Origin: Blastocladiella britannica
Taxonomy: Eukaryota; Blastocladiomycota; Blastocladiomycetes; Blastocladiales; Blastocladiaceae
Reading direction: 5' to 3'
NCBI GenBank assembly: GCA_025349905.2
Contig: MU624709.1
Span: 1-29,689 of the forward strand
DNA: 29,689 nucleotides
Shown here: positions 22,602 to 29,689 of the stretch, in pieces
How the letters are laid out: every line of letters begins with the position of its first letter
How positions within the stretch are numbered: the first letter of the stretch is position 1
The notes under the pieces: generated by a model
What the model was told of the DNA's origin: nothing
Databases searched by the model: none
The model's input: only the letters and a program-made list of their open reading frames with translations
Program-made: the position numbers and the translations under genes

Positions 22602-25090
22602 CTAGTACCCCGGGTAGCGCAAGTCACCATTCTCCGAGAGGTAGCTGGCCAACTTTTCGCAGAACGGGTCCGCGGATACCGTCTCCGAGTCGCACACGAC
22701 GCACAAGTGCCGCCGCGCGCGCGTGATGGCGACGTTCAGACGCCGCGCCTCGGCCAGGAACCCGACCTGCTTCTCCGAATTGGACCGCACGAGCGAGAGC
22801 ACCACCGCGTCCTTTTCGCGACCCTGCATGCCGTCGACGGACCCAATTTCGAGGGTTGGGTGCGCGGAACGGAGGCGCGCCTTGAGGAACGCGACTTGGG
22901 CATTGTACGGCGTCAGCACAACAATCTCGGACGCGGGGACACCGGCGCGCACCAGCGCATCGACGTGCGCGGCCGCAAGATCGGCTTCGCCCTCGTTCGC
23001 CTTCGAGTCGGACCGCAGGGAATCGGTGGTATCGCCCGTCGTCTCAAACATATCGCATCCGGCTGTATCAATCAGCACAATGGTGGCGCGCGTATCGTCC
23101 GTCTCCTCGACGCCCGCGACCGAAAGGAGCGTGCGGTGCGCGACCGACTCGTGCGCGGTCAACCGCCCACCATAGAGCTCGTCCGACGAAAACTGCATAA
23201 TGCTCTCGTGCATGCGGTACTGGACTGTGAGCAGGCGTGAGATCTCGTCGCCGTACTTCTGGATCAGCCGCTCAAAGAGCGTCACCCGCAGTGGATTTGT
23301 TGGCGAGTCGGCCTTGATGGTAGGGGGCAGCTGCAGGTGGTCTCCAGCAAGGATCGCGCGTGGGGCTCGGAGCAGGGCGAGCCAGCACTCCGGTTCTGTC
23401 GTCAAAGAAAAAAGTATGCAAGGTCACTCCATTTGAATCATGTATGGCTCGAGGAAATTAGAGCAACGTACCAAGGGCCTGAGCGGCCTCGTCAATGACA
23501 ACGACATCAAACTGCTGGCGGTCCAGCTTGCGGCTCGCGGACCCGTTGAGCGTGGTGAGCACGATGCGGGCGCTGCGGATCAGGGAATCGACCACGTTGC
23601 GCTCGCGCGTCCGAAGTTCCTTGCGAAGCAGCTTCATCTCGTCGTATAGCTTGCGGCGGTCGGCGCGGGAGCGGGTTTTGCGGATGGTTGCATAGAGCGC
23701 GTCCATTTCTTGGGTCACATCCTTGACAAGCTGCCCCTCGTCGCAGGTCTTGACGCGAGTGTCCAGGGTGTGGTCCAGTACGCTTGGAAGCACGCGCGCC
23801 GCATGGCCGACCCGAAGCATGGGAAGCCGAAACGGTGCCAGCCGCTCCACGATGTTGTCTACGTTGATATAGTCTGAGTATCTCAACAAGAACAGAATTC
23901 TTGTTTCATACATACCGACCGAGATATTGGATGGACCACACACGAGCACACGCTTGTCCTGGCTCACGAGCTGGCGGATCACTTCAATCAGTGTTTGCGT
24001 CTTTCCCGTCCCAGGCTGGCGCAAATAATTAAAAGTTAAAATAAAAGTCGATCGGCGGAAAGTAAGAAAAAAAAAAAACGTACTGGTCCATGAATCAACG
24101 ACAAATCTTGACTTCTCAGCACAAATGACACAGCCTCCTGTTGGCTGCTGTTGAGATTTGCGTCAAAGTAAGGCGACAGGGCGGCCCGCGTCCCAAAGAA
24201 GGGCTTGGCGCCAGTCAAACCGACACGGAGTACGGCTTCGTTGTCAGAAGTGTTGAAATTGGCCTCCGCCAACAACTGCAGTTTTTCTAATACACTGCTC
24301 AGGCGCTTGAACGTGATTTCATTGGCGCGTTTTGTCCTGTCGCAAAGTAATTCAGCTATTGGCCAAAAAAAGAAGGGCCATATCGAAAAAAAAAATACAT
24401 ACACCCGCACTTTATCACCCAAGTCGTCGCTGGGGTCGTCGTCGAGGACAAGGGTGAGCCGGCCCTCGCCCACGCGGTACACCACTCCAGTCACCAATTT
24501 GGCAGCTTTGCCCAACTTTGCAGCAGCCGAGGTTGGTTTTTCAGACCGGGATGACTGGTGCGACTCGAGAGCAAGAATGTCGCCAGTGCGCAGTTTGTGA
24601 GGGGGAAAAAGATCAACGCCAGGAGTTGCAGGCTCGAGATCGACCAAGCTGTCACATTTTTTTGGTCAATACGCGGGCCTCTTTAGGAGCAAAGTTCACG
24701 CGTACCATTGCCCACCAAGTCCAGTGCGTGTGCCACTGATCTTGAGATTGTTAATTCCCAGTCCTAGATTGTTTTGAACCAAGTAAGCATTTCGATATTT
24801 ACACGACAAGTGAATGATTGACTCACCAGCAAGCTGGATCTGCTGGGGCGAGCATCCTGCAAAAAGAAAGAACAATAAACTAAATGAGCACTTAGGGTGC
24901 TGTATTTCGTGGAAAATATTGCCAAGAGCGCACGCCAGTAGATTTCCTCCATTTCCGTGTGCTCGGCAGCATGCTCCGCTTCCATGGCCTTTCTGAGTCG
25001 ATTGATCAGCGACAAGGCCACGTTAGTCGAAGGTACGTCGCCTTGGCGGTCGGCCGGCAGCGGGGACGGCATCTCTGATGTCTCGGCCAT
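22602..25090 (-). CDS. IGHMBP2: SMUBP2/Hcs1-type superfamily 1B helicase
   Basis: UPF1-like 5'-3' helicase, orthologous in pattern to animal IGHMBP2 and yeast Hcs1 (DNA helicase A), acting on RNA and DNA. Exons (minus) 25090..24934, 24856..24827, 24763..24706, 24648..24403, 24336..24084, 24015..23916, 23858..23472, 23395..22602 give 674 aa, close to Hcs1. The N-terminal beta-barrel shows LKISGTRTGLGGQCLVDLEP and LRTGDILAL. Motif I HGPPGTGKT (246-254) is split by an intron inside the P-loop; motif II is VVIDEAAQAL (DEAA 404-407); then ILAGDHLQLPPT, LTVQYRMHESIM, VLTPYNAQV, SVDGMQGREKDAVVLSLVRS and LNVAITRARRHL. No R3H or zinc finger follows, so the C-terminal extension of animal IGHMBP2 is missing, as in Hcs1. 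Introns 57-77 nt. One exon is 30 nt. ATG lies 33 bp after the preceding stop codon. Confidence 0.93.
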
Positions 25091-25122
25091 TGATAATGTG
25101 GAATGAAGAAAAGAAATTTGAT

Positions 25123-25128
25123 TTTATT
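25123..25128 (-). terminator. AATAAA overlapping the NDUFAF8-like stop codon
   Basis: On the minus strand GGAAATAAAATC contains both the TAA stop (25124-25126) and AATAAA. It is the only candidate in the 33-bp gap before the downstream helicase ATG. Confidence 0.4.
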
Positions 25129-25444
25129 TCCGTTGTATCTGGAAATATTTCGATTAATTTGATGGTCGAAAAGAAGGAGCCGAAAAAAAAATTGAGCAAG
25201 TACCTGAGTCGACATGCAGGCCTTGAATGCGCGGAATTGCGCATCGCACATACCAGGGTGCACGTCGCGGTAATTTGCAGTGATGCACTGGCCATACGCA
25301 GTTCCCTGAGTTATACAAAAGGTTAGCGCCTTGGTGCAACCATATTATCGCGCGTGTACTTACCTGGGCAGCACAACTTGCCGCAGCAGCGGCAAGCTTG
25401 CGAACGCCTTGGCCAGCAACAGGGATCGGGGAACGAAGGGTCAT
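25124..25444 (-). CDS. Twin CX9C protein, NDUFAF8-like complex I assembly factor
   Basis: Small protein of 65 aa from exons 25444..25364, 25305..25204 and 25138..25124; the last exon is 15 nt. Introns of 58 nt (GTAAGT) and 65 nt (GTACTT) join in phase 0. Two CX9C motifs are formed only after splicing: Cys24/Cys34 (CAAQGTAYGQC) and Cys47/Cys57 (CDAQFRAFKAC), the coiled-coil-helix fold imported to the mitochondrial intermembrane space by Mia40. The first helix with AAYG-like wording before the second Cys, and FxAFKAC in the second, resemble NDUFAF8, which helps complex I assembly. Other small CHCH proteins are possible. If intron 2 were retained, the frame would run on into unrelated hydrophobic sequence, so the spliced end IQRK is preferred. 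Confidence 0.75.
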
Positions 25445-25497
25445 TTTTTTTAAACATTAAATCGAAGAAAGCGAAGAAAAGTTATAATACATTACAC

Positions 25498-25520
25498 AGC
25501 AGGAGGGTCTCTGAAGCGGA
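25498..25520 (+). repeat. Left terminal inverted repeat of putative element
   Basis: AGCAGGAGGGTCTC followed by TGAAGCGGA. The first 14 bases recur exactly, inverted, at 26177-26190, and 20 of 23 bases match overall. A TA lies a few bases outside. Confidence 0.5.
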
Positions 25521-25759
25521 AATTTTTCCGAAAGATATTCGAAGAAACTTGCAGCGGAATTCGAAGCGATTCTGAATGAATTTCGTCCGGAAAAGCTTCG
25601 GAATGCGGTAGGCAGGGTAAAATCAGGCATATATATTGCAACAATGCAGGCACGGCCGCCCGTCCCGTCCGCGCCGCACCGCTCGCTCGTTTGCTCGCTC
25701 GCTTGCTGGGGGGTGCACGCCGTGCGCACGGAGCATCGGCTCTTTGGCGTCGCTTCTTC

Positions 25760-25997
25760 TTATTGGGCAGGGCGGGCGGGTATCGGGATCATACCCAGCG
25801 CCTGATGCGTTTCAATCGCCACGGATGTGGTTGCGGTGCTCGGCGGCGGCGGCGGCTTGGGCCTCTGCAAGTCCGTCCTGGGTTGACATCGTGATCCGAC
25901 ACTCTGGCCGGGACTAACGATCGCGCACGCTCCGCGATCCGATCGGCATGTGGCACCGGTCGCAGATTTTAGGTGGGGATTTGCCGGCCTTGGTCAT
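25760..25997 (-). CDS. Doubtful mini-gene with a CxxCH motif
   Basis: Possible 57-aa product from 25997..25929 and 25864..25760, with a 64-nt intron (GTGCGC to GCAG, phase 0). The start follows an A-rich leader AAGAAGAAAAAACGA like real genes here. Exon 1 ends in ICDRCHMPIGSRS, exon 2 begins RPKPPPPPST and ends in MIPIPARPAQ. CxxCH would suit a zinc-binding knuckle; nothing else supports a cytochrome. I recognise no family, and the frame is short enough to arise by chance. It lies inside the putative inverted-repeat element. Confidence 0.28.
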
Positions 25998-26167
25998 TTC
26001 GTTTTTTCTTCTTGTTGTCTCGTCTCGTAGAGAGTGGGGGTCTCGCAGAGAAGCACGGGAACAAGAATAATAATTAAAAAAAAGGTTTCATTCATTTTAA
26101 AATGGTCGCAAATAATTTGGGAGAGCGATGTAACGTTGTTGGCTAATTCCGAAAAAAATTCTTCGGA

Positions 26168-26190
26168 TCCACTTTTGAGACCCTCCTGCT
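26168..26190 (-). repeat. Right terminal inverted repeat of putative element
   Basis: On the minus strand AGCAGGAGGGTCTC followed by AAAAGTGGA, the partner of the copy at 25498. A TATATA lies just outside. The wording resembles Tc1/mariner-type ends, but no transposase is present, so at most a non-autonomous (MITE-like) element of about 690 bp. Confidence 0.5.
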
Positions 26191-26219
26191 ATATATGCAA
26201 AAAAAAAAAAAAATGACAT

Positions 26220-27165
26220 TCAAGCAATAACAGCCATAACCGCGGCAACAACAGCCACTGCCGACGCAGCAAGCATGCCTTGAGAGCCGGCAGGGGCAGC
26301 CGACGGCGGCGGGAGAGCTTGCTGGATGCGCAAATCCGTCGGGCGGTAAATGTAGAACAGGCCAGATTGCACGGGACGGAACGACGATTGCAAGGCGGGG
26401 GCCGTATTGTCAATCAGGCGCAGGCGGTAGTCGCGGCCCTCGTCAATGTTTTCAGCGGGAACCGACCAGGTGAAGTTGGTGGTGCTGGAGCTGACGGTGG
26501 TCAGATTGCGGTAGTTCTTGTCCGAGTCGCGGAAGTACTGCAGCATGAATTGCGACGGCGGGCTGTCCATGTTGTCCAGCGTCCACGAGGCATTGAGCGG
26601 GTATTTGATAGAGCCACGAGCAATGACGGGGACCTCTGAGGTATAAATTGATCATATGAATACCAGTATTGAATGGAGATGAGGCTGTTCGTTGCACGTA
26701 CGCCAAAACCGCTCAGTCTGGATGGTTGGGGGCCACAAGAAAGCCGGGCCTAAGCAAAAAAAATCGGTTGAAGGGTCAATATCACAACCGCAATAATATG
26801 TAAAATAAAAAGCGATGCACACGGGCAAATTGGTTCCCCGAGCCCGAGATAACACCCGTGTCGCCCGGATTGCCGACCAGGCCACCGTTGGTGTCGCCAC
26901 CGGACGACGAGGAGGTGCCCGAGTTGGATGTCGAGCCGACATTGCCCGACGACGAAGAGCCAACGCCGGGAGAGGACGAAGATGAGCCAGTGCTGCCAGC
27001 GTTGCCCGTCGTGGAGCCGGTGTTGCCCGTCGTGGAACCAGTGTTGCCGGTGTTGCCGGTCGTCGTGCCCGAGTTGCCCGTGCCAGAGCCCGTCTGAGCA
27101 GCGGCAGGCGAGACCAGGAGTGCGAGGAGGGCCAGAAGCAGCGGGGCGAGAGAAGTGGCACGCAT
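26220..27165 (-). CDS. Secreted Ser/Thr-rich protein, Kre9/Knh1-like, putative GPI anchor
   Basis: Probable cell-surface protein of 268 aa. Exons (minus) 27165..26823, 26749..26702, 26635..26220; introns of 73 nt (GTGTGC) and 66 nt (GTACGT), both phase 1. Residues 1-24 form a clear signal peptide (LLLALLALLVSPAAAQ). Residues 25-105 are Gly/Ser/Thr/Asn repeats such as TGNTGSTTGN, a likely O-glycosylated stalk. Then comes a beta-sandwich-like domain: ARGSIKYPLNASWTL, FMLQYFRDSDKNY, NFTWSVPAENIDEGRDYRLR, in the style of the fungal Ser-Thr-rich GPI-anchored (Kre9/Knh1 N-terminal) family. The last 19 residues are hydrophobic (AASAVAVVAAVMAVIA), fitting a GPI signal. N-glycosylation sequons NAS, NLT and NFT are visible. 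Family assignment rests on pattern, so moderate. Confidence 0.68.
26985..27100 (-). repeat. Imperfect Thr-Gly-Asn coding repeats
   Basis: Direct repeats of roughly 9-24 bp (ACGACGGGCAACACC type) encode the TGN/STTGN stalk of the secreted protein. Copies are near-identical at DNA level, so copy number may vary between strains. Confidence 0.7.
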
Positions 27166-27203
27166 GATTATGGGATAACGGTTTCTTCAAAGAGAAATTC
27201 AAA
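27166..27203. promoter_or_regulatory. 38-bp shared upstream region, Kre9-like (-) and GDA1 (+)
   Basis: The two start codons are 38 bp apart. There is no room for two separate promoters and leaders, so either the transcripts start within each other's coding region or one ATG is downstream of that proposed. Contains GGGATAACGG and a TTTCTTCAAAG stretch. Confidence 0.5.
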
Positions 27204-29110
27204 ATGCGGAAAACAGACGCCGCTCAAAAGGACCGCATCTCGCTGCTGCCGGTCGCGTCCCCTTCCTCTGGTGCCGGCATTCGCCCGTCCCCGCTGGCTC
27301 GCTCGCTCTCGTGGTCCTCGACCTCCTCCTCGTTCCATGGCGGCGCGTCTGGGTCTGGTGCCACCCCGCCCTCGCGTCGCGCCACCTCTACCACCCTTGC
27401 GTGTCTCGGCTCGCGCCGGGGCGTCGCAGTGATCGTTGCCCTTGCCCTGCTCATGTTACTTCTCCTTGCTAACCATGCACCGGACGCCTTCCTGTCCGGC
27501 CGCCACGGTTTCGACGAAAGCACTGACGCTCCACCAACGTCGTCGTCGCCGTCGACCGGCAACTCGGCAGCCCCGGCCGACCTCGTCAAGTACTTTGGCG
27601 CACTCACTTCCTCTGTCTGCAACGCGTCGGTGCATGCCAGTGCCATTGGTCTGCCTCCAGTCGAGTATGGCATTATGATTGACGCGGGGTCCACTGGGTC
27701 GCGCGTGCATGTGTACCGCTTCAACCACTGCGCGTCGCGTGCGCTCGACGTGGAGCACGAGGTTTTCGAGCAGCGACGCCCAGGCCTCTCTGCTTTCGCG
27801 GCCGATCCCGTCAAAGCCGCTGCCAGTCTTCGGCCACTGCTGGAAATTGCGCGCCAGGCTGTCCCGCAGTCGATGCACTCCTGCACTGGCGTCCAGGTCA
27901 AGGCCACCGCGGGCCTGCGGCTTCTCGGCCGCCCAGTAGCCAACGCCATCTTGTCCAGTGTACGCGAATTGATTACACGCGATTTCCCATTCCCACTCGT
28001 CAATTCTGCCCCGAGCGGGAGCACGGATGACGCTGTTGAAATTATGGAAGGAGCTGACGAGGGTGCGCATCCTTCCTTGGACTGAAGGCCAACCAGGGGC
28101 TCCACTCAACTCACGCACAAAAAAAAATAACCACAGGAGTCTTTGCCTGGGTGACCATCAACTCGCTGCTCGACACTGTGCGTGCTGGTGGGCACACTGC
28201 GGCAATCATGGACCTCGGAGGCGCTTCCACTCAGATCGTATTTGCTCCCGCCGACCCGCGCGCGATTCCGACCACCTATCGGACAACGACTTCCTACTCG
28301 GGCCAGGATCACGTCCTTTATCAGCACTCGTACCTCGGATACGGGCTCAAGGAGGCACTCAAGTCGGTGCGGCTTTTTGCCGTTCAGAATTCGACCCATG
28401 GCTCTCCAATTGCGCACCCGTGCTACGCAAAAGGATACTCCACTTCGGTCGATGTTCTAGCGCAGAATCGATCGGTCGTGCTCCGCGGCGACCCAAACCC
28501 TGATGCATGCGACAGCCTAGTTACAGCCGCCCTCTTTCCCGAACCGTCAGCGACTCGGGACGCAAAATGGCCATGCCGGGAGCCGCCTTGCTCGTGGAAA
28601 GGCGTGCACCACCCAGCGATTCCAGTTGCAGCGCCGATCTTTGCATTTAGCTACTTTTACGACTTGCTCGACAATGTGCTGTCCGTGACGAACGCATTTG
28701 GTGCAGCGCGACCGGAAGATGGCAGTGCTGCCACCGACAGCAAGGGCCGTGGACAAGGCGGTACTGCGCCTGCGCCACCCGGTTCGCACACCACGACTCT
28801 TGAGCAGCTCGGCGTCCTGCAGCGCGTTGCTTGCAGCGATCCGTCGGTGCTTGATGCTGGAGAAGCCGCACCAGAAGTCGCCGGCCATCCAGCACGGGCG
28901 ATCATGGCCGACCTTGCGCGTGAGGATCCAGATTACTGCGCTGCTGTGACGTACCTCGGGGCGCTGCTCCACGGCTACAAGATTGATCGCCAGCGGCCGG
29001 TGACGGTCATGAAGAAGATTCGCGGGTTTGAAATGGGTTGGTGCCTTGGCGCCACCATGTCCATGCTGGATTCGAGTGAGCGAATCGGTGGTCGGTGCAA
29101 GGCGCCATGA
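27204..29110 (+). CDS. GDA1: GDA1-type Golgi nucleoside diphosphatase (GDA1/CD39 family)
   Basis: Hydrolyses GDP (and UDP) in the Golgi lumen so that nucleotide-sugar import for glycosylation can continue. Exons 27204..28062 and 28137..29110 give 610 aa; the 74-nt intron starts GTGCGC and splits apyrase region 3. Type II topology: about 72 Ser/Arg-rich cytosolic residues, one membrane anchor at 73-90 (VAVIVALALLMLLLLAN), a Ser/Pro stem, then the catalytic domain. Apyrase conserved regions are all present: IMIDAGSTGSRVHVYRF (157-173), VKATAGLR, EGADEGVFAWVTIN, MDLGGASTQIVF and FEMGWCLGA. Compared with yeast Gda1 the stem and a Gly/Pro-rich loop near GRGQGGTAPAPPGS are longer. AATAAA follows at 29169-29174. 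Confidence 0.93.
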
Positions 29111-29168
29111 ATATACTTTTTTTTTTCTCGGGTATCGTTCGAGCATTGAAGCCAATAACGATACGGGA

Positions 29169-29174
29169 AATAAA
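29169..29174 (+). terminator. poly(A) signal AATAAA of GDA1
   Basis: AATAAA 58 nt after the GDA1 stop, in the A/T-rich segment before the reverse transcriptase fragment. Confidence 0.5.
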
Positions 29175-29181
29175 TGGATTT

Positions 29182-29689
29182 TCAAATATTTTTTTTTTCA
29201 TACGCACCCGATATATTTAAGGGATCAATTGGCTCAGGACGTGTCGGCGTGTAAAAGACCGCGTCGTCCATGTAAGCAGCAGCGGCGAGGCGGAGCGACG
29301 TGGCCGTCGGCTCGCTCTCGACCGGACCCTGGTCAGCGCGGCGGTACACGATCTCGATCCCTGCAAACTCGGCATTGATTGCGCTCAGGCAGACATCGTA
29401 CAGGATGTTCCACATGAACGGCGACTCGACCGCGCCTTGCGGGATGCCGCGGTGCACGTGCACCGTGTCCGAGGGGCCATATGACGTCAGTACAGCAGCG
29501 GTGCGCCCACTGAGCATCTCGTCGCAGGTGGGAGCTTGAGTCGCTGCAGCGCCAGCCAGAGGAGGTCATGCGGGACTGAGCCAAACGCTTTCGGCTTGTC
29601 CTCAAAGTACGCCCACAGCTCGGTGCCACTGGCCTTTGCAGATGCTGCTGCAGCATGGAGGATCGCAATGGGCGTCGCAGTGCTCGTCC
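29182..29689 (-). mobile_element. Reverse transcriptase fragment of a retroelement, frameshifted and truncated
   Basis: Remnant of a retrotransposon polymerase, running off the right edge. From the edge inward one frame reads ELWAYFEDKPKAFGSVPHDL, the RT block with the first catalytic Asp region (normally D-x-x-KAFD; here KAFG). Between about 29517 and 29545 the homology moves to another frame, which holds HRGIPQGAVESPFMWNILYD and AAYMDDAVFY, the palm motif with two Asp. Similarity stops near 29212, shortly after the palm motif, so thumb and downstream domains are absent, and the GDA1 3' end begins 100 bp on. A LINE-type (non-LTR) RT is most likely from the PQG and SP wording. The frameshift, changed Asp and truncation all say dead copy. 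Confidence 0.8.

Larger units (their letters stand above)
25445..26219. other. 775-bp gap: NDUFAF8-like promoter and putative inverted-repeat element
   Basis: No convincing conserved gene. The part next to 25444 is A/T-rich and should hold the promoter of the NDUFAF8-like gene. The middle is GC-rich with GCTC-type short repeats (25680-25706) and a GGC run near 25841-25856. Two inverted copies of a 23-bp sequence bound most of the gap, and a possible two-exon mini-gene lies between them. A 15-base A-run ends the gap at 26199-26213. I see no tRNA or rRNA. Confidence 0.6.

Noticed and set aside
25006..25203. Unspliced extension of the CX9C gene
   Set aside because: Phe/Leu-rich run encoded by a poly-T intron; removing the 65-nt intron gives a short normal end and a stop codon.
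25929..25997. CxxCH as a cytochrome c haem site
   Set aside because: None of the surrounding cytochrome c residues and no distal Met region; a zinc knuckle or chance is likelier.
26170..26213. The GAGACCCTCCTGCT motif as a core promoter element
   Set aside because: The right copy points toward the 3' end of a minus-strand gene and only a 5-codon frame follows on plus; the inverted arrangement fits element ends better.
25445..26219. tRNA or other structured RNA gene in the gap
   Set aside because: No cloverleaf boxes or A/B-box pairs could be made out on either strand.
27224..28105. 293-codon open frame on minus, opposite GDA1
   Set aside because: Antisense to apyrase motifs; Arg/Ser/Pro-rich without domain.

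Overview
The window is compact, GC-rich nuclear DNA of a eukaryote. Genes lie on both strands, most are cut by introns of about 54-95 nt, and intergenic gaps are very short. Several features point to a fungus: a mitochondrial homoaconitase (alpha-aminoadipate lysine pathway), a secreted Ser/Thr-rich protein with a putative GPI signal, and a Golgi GDA1-type nucleotidase. It also carries RTEL1 with Fe-S cluster and RING, WDR27, an EAF-like elongation factor and an NDUFAF8-like protein, which I associate with early-diverging (chytrid or blastocladiomycete-like) lineages rather than yeasts. That placement is inference; no rRNA or mitochondrial marker is present.

Layout. 1-1239 (+): C-terminal end of a DEAH-box RNA helicase. 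1304-5527 (-): BRO1-domain (ALIX-like) protein. 5551-9441 (-): RTEL1 helicase, 10 exons. 9613-11830 (+): homoaconitase LYS4. 11905-13482 (+): sphingomyelin-synthase-like membrane enzyme. 13498-14471 (-): EAF-like elongation factor. 14540-15923 (+): CDK7/Kin28. 15968-19304 (+): WDR27. 19360-20121 (-): EXD1-like 3'-5' exonuclease. 20363-21506 (+): thymidylate synthase. 21570-22454 (-): Pro/Ser-rich unknown. 22602-25090 (-): SMUBP2/Hcs1-type helicase. 25124-25444 (-): twin CX9C protein resembling NDUFAF8. 25445-26219: a gap with a putative terminal-inverted-repeat element and a doubtful tiny gene. 26220-27165 (-): Kre9/Knh1-like secreted protein. 27204-29110 (+): GDA1 nucleoside diphosphatase. 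29182-29689 (-): degenerate reverse transcriptase fragment running off the window.

Organisation. Four head-to-head pairs share promoters of 38-241 bp (RTEL1/LYS4, EAF/CDK7, EXD1-like/TYMS, Kre9-like/GDA1). Same-strand neighbours can be only 23-44 bp apart (RTEL1>BRO1, NDUFAF8>SMUBP2, CDK7>WDR27). Two pairs have possible functional logic: EAF with CDK7 (both RNA polymerase II transcription) and a Ser/Thr-rich secreted protein with the Golgi enzyme that supports mannosylation. The 38 introns I could place by reading frame show an unusual donor, close to GTRYGY, with C or T at +4 in 34 cases and A in only 3.
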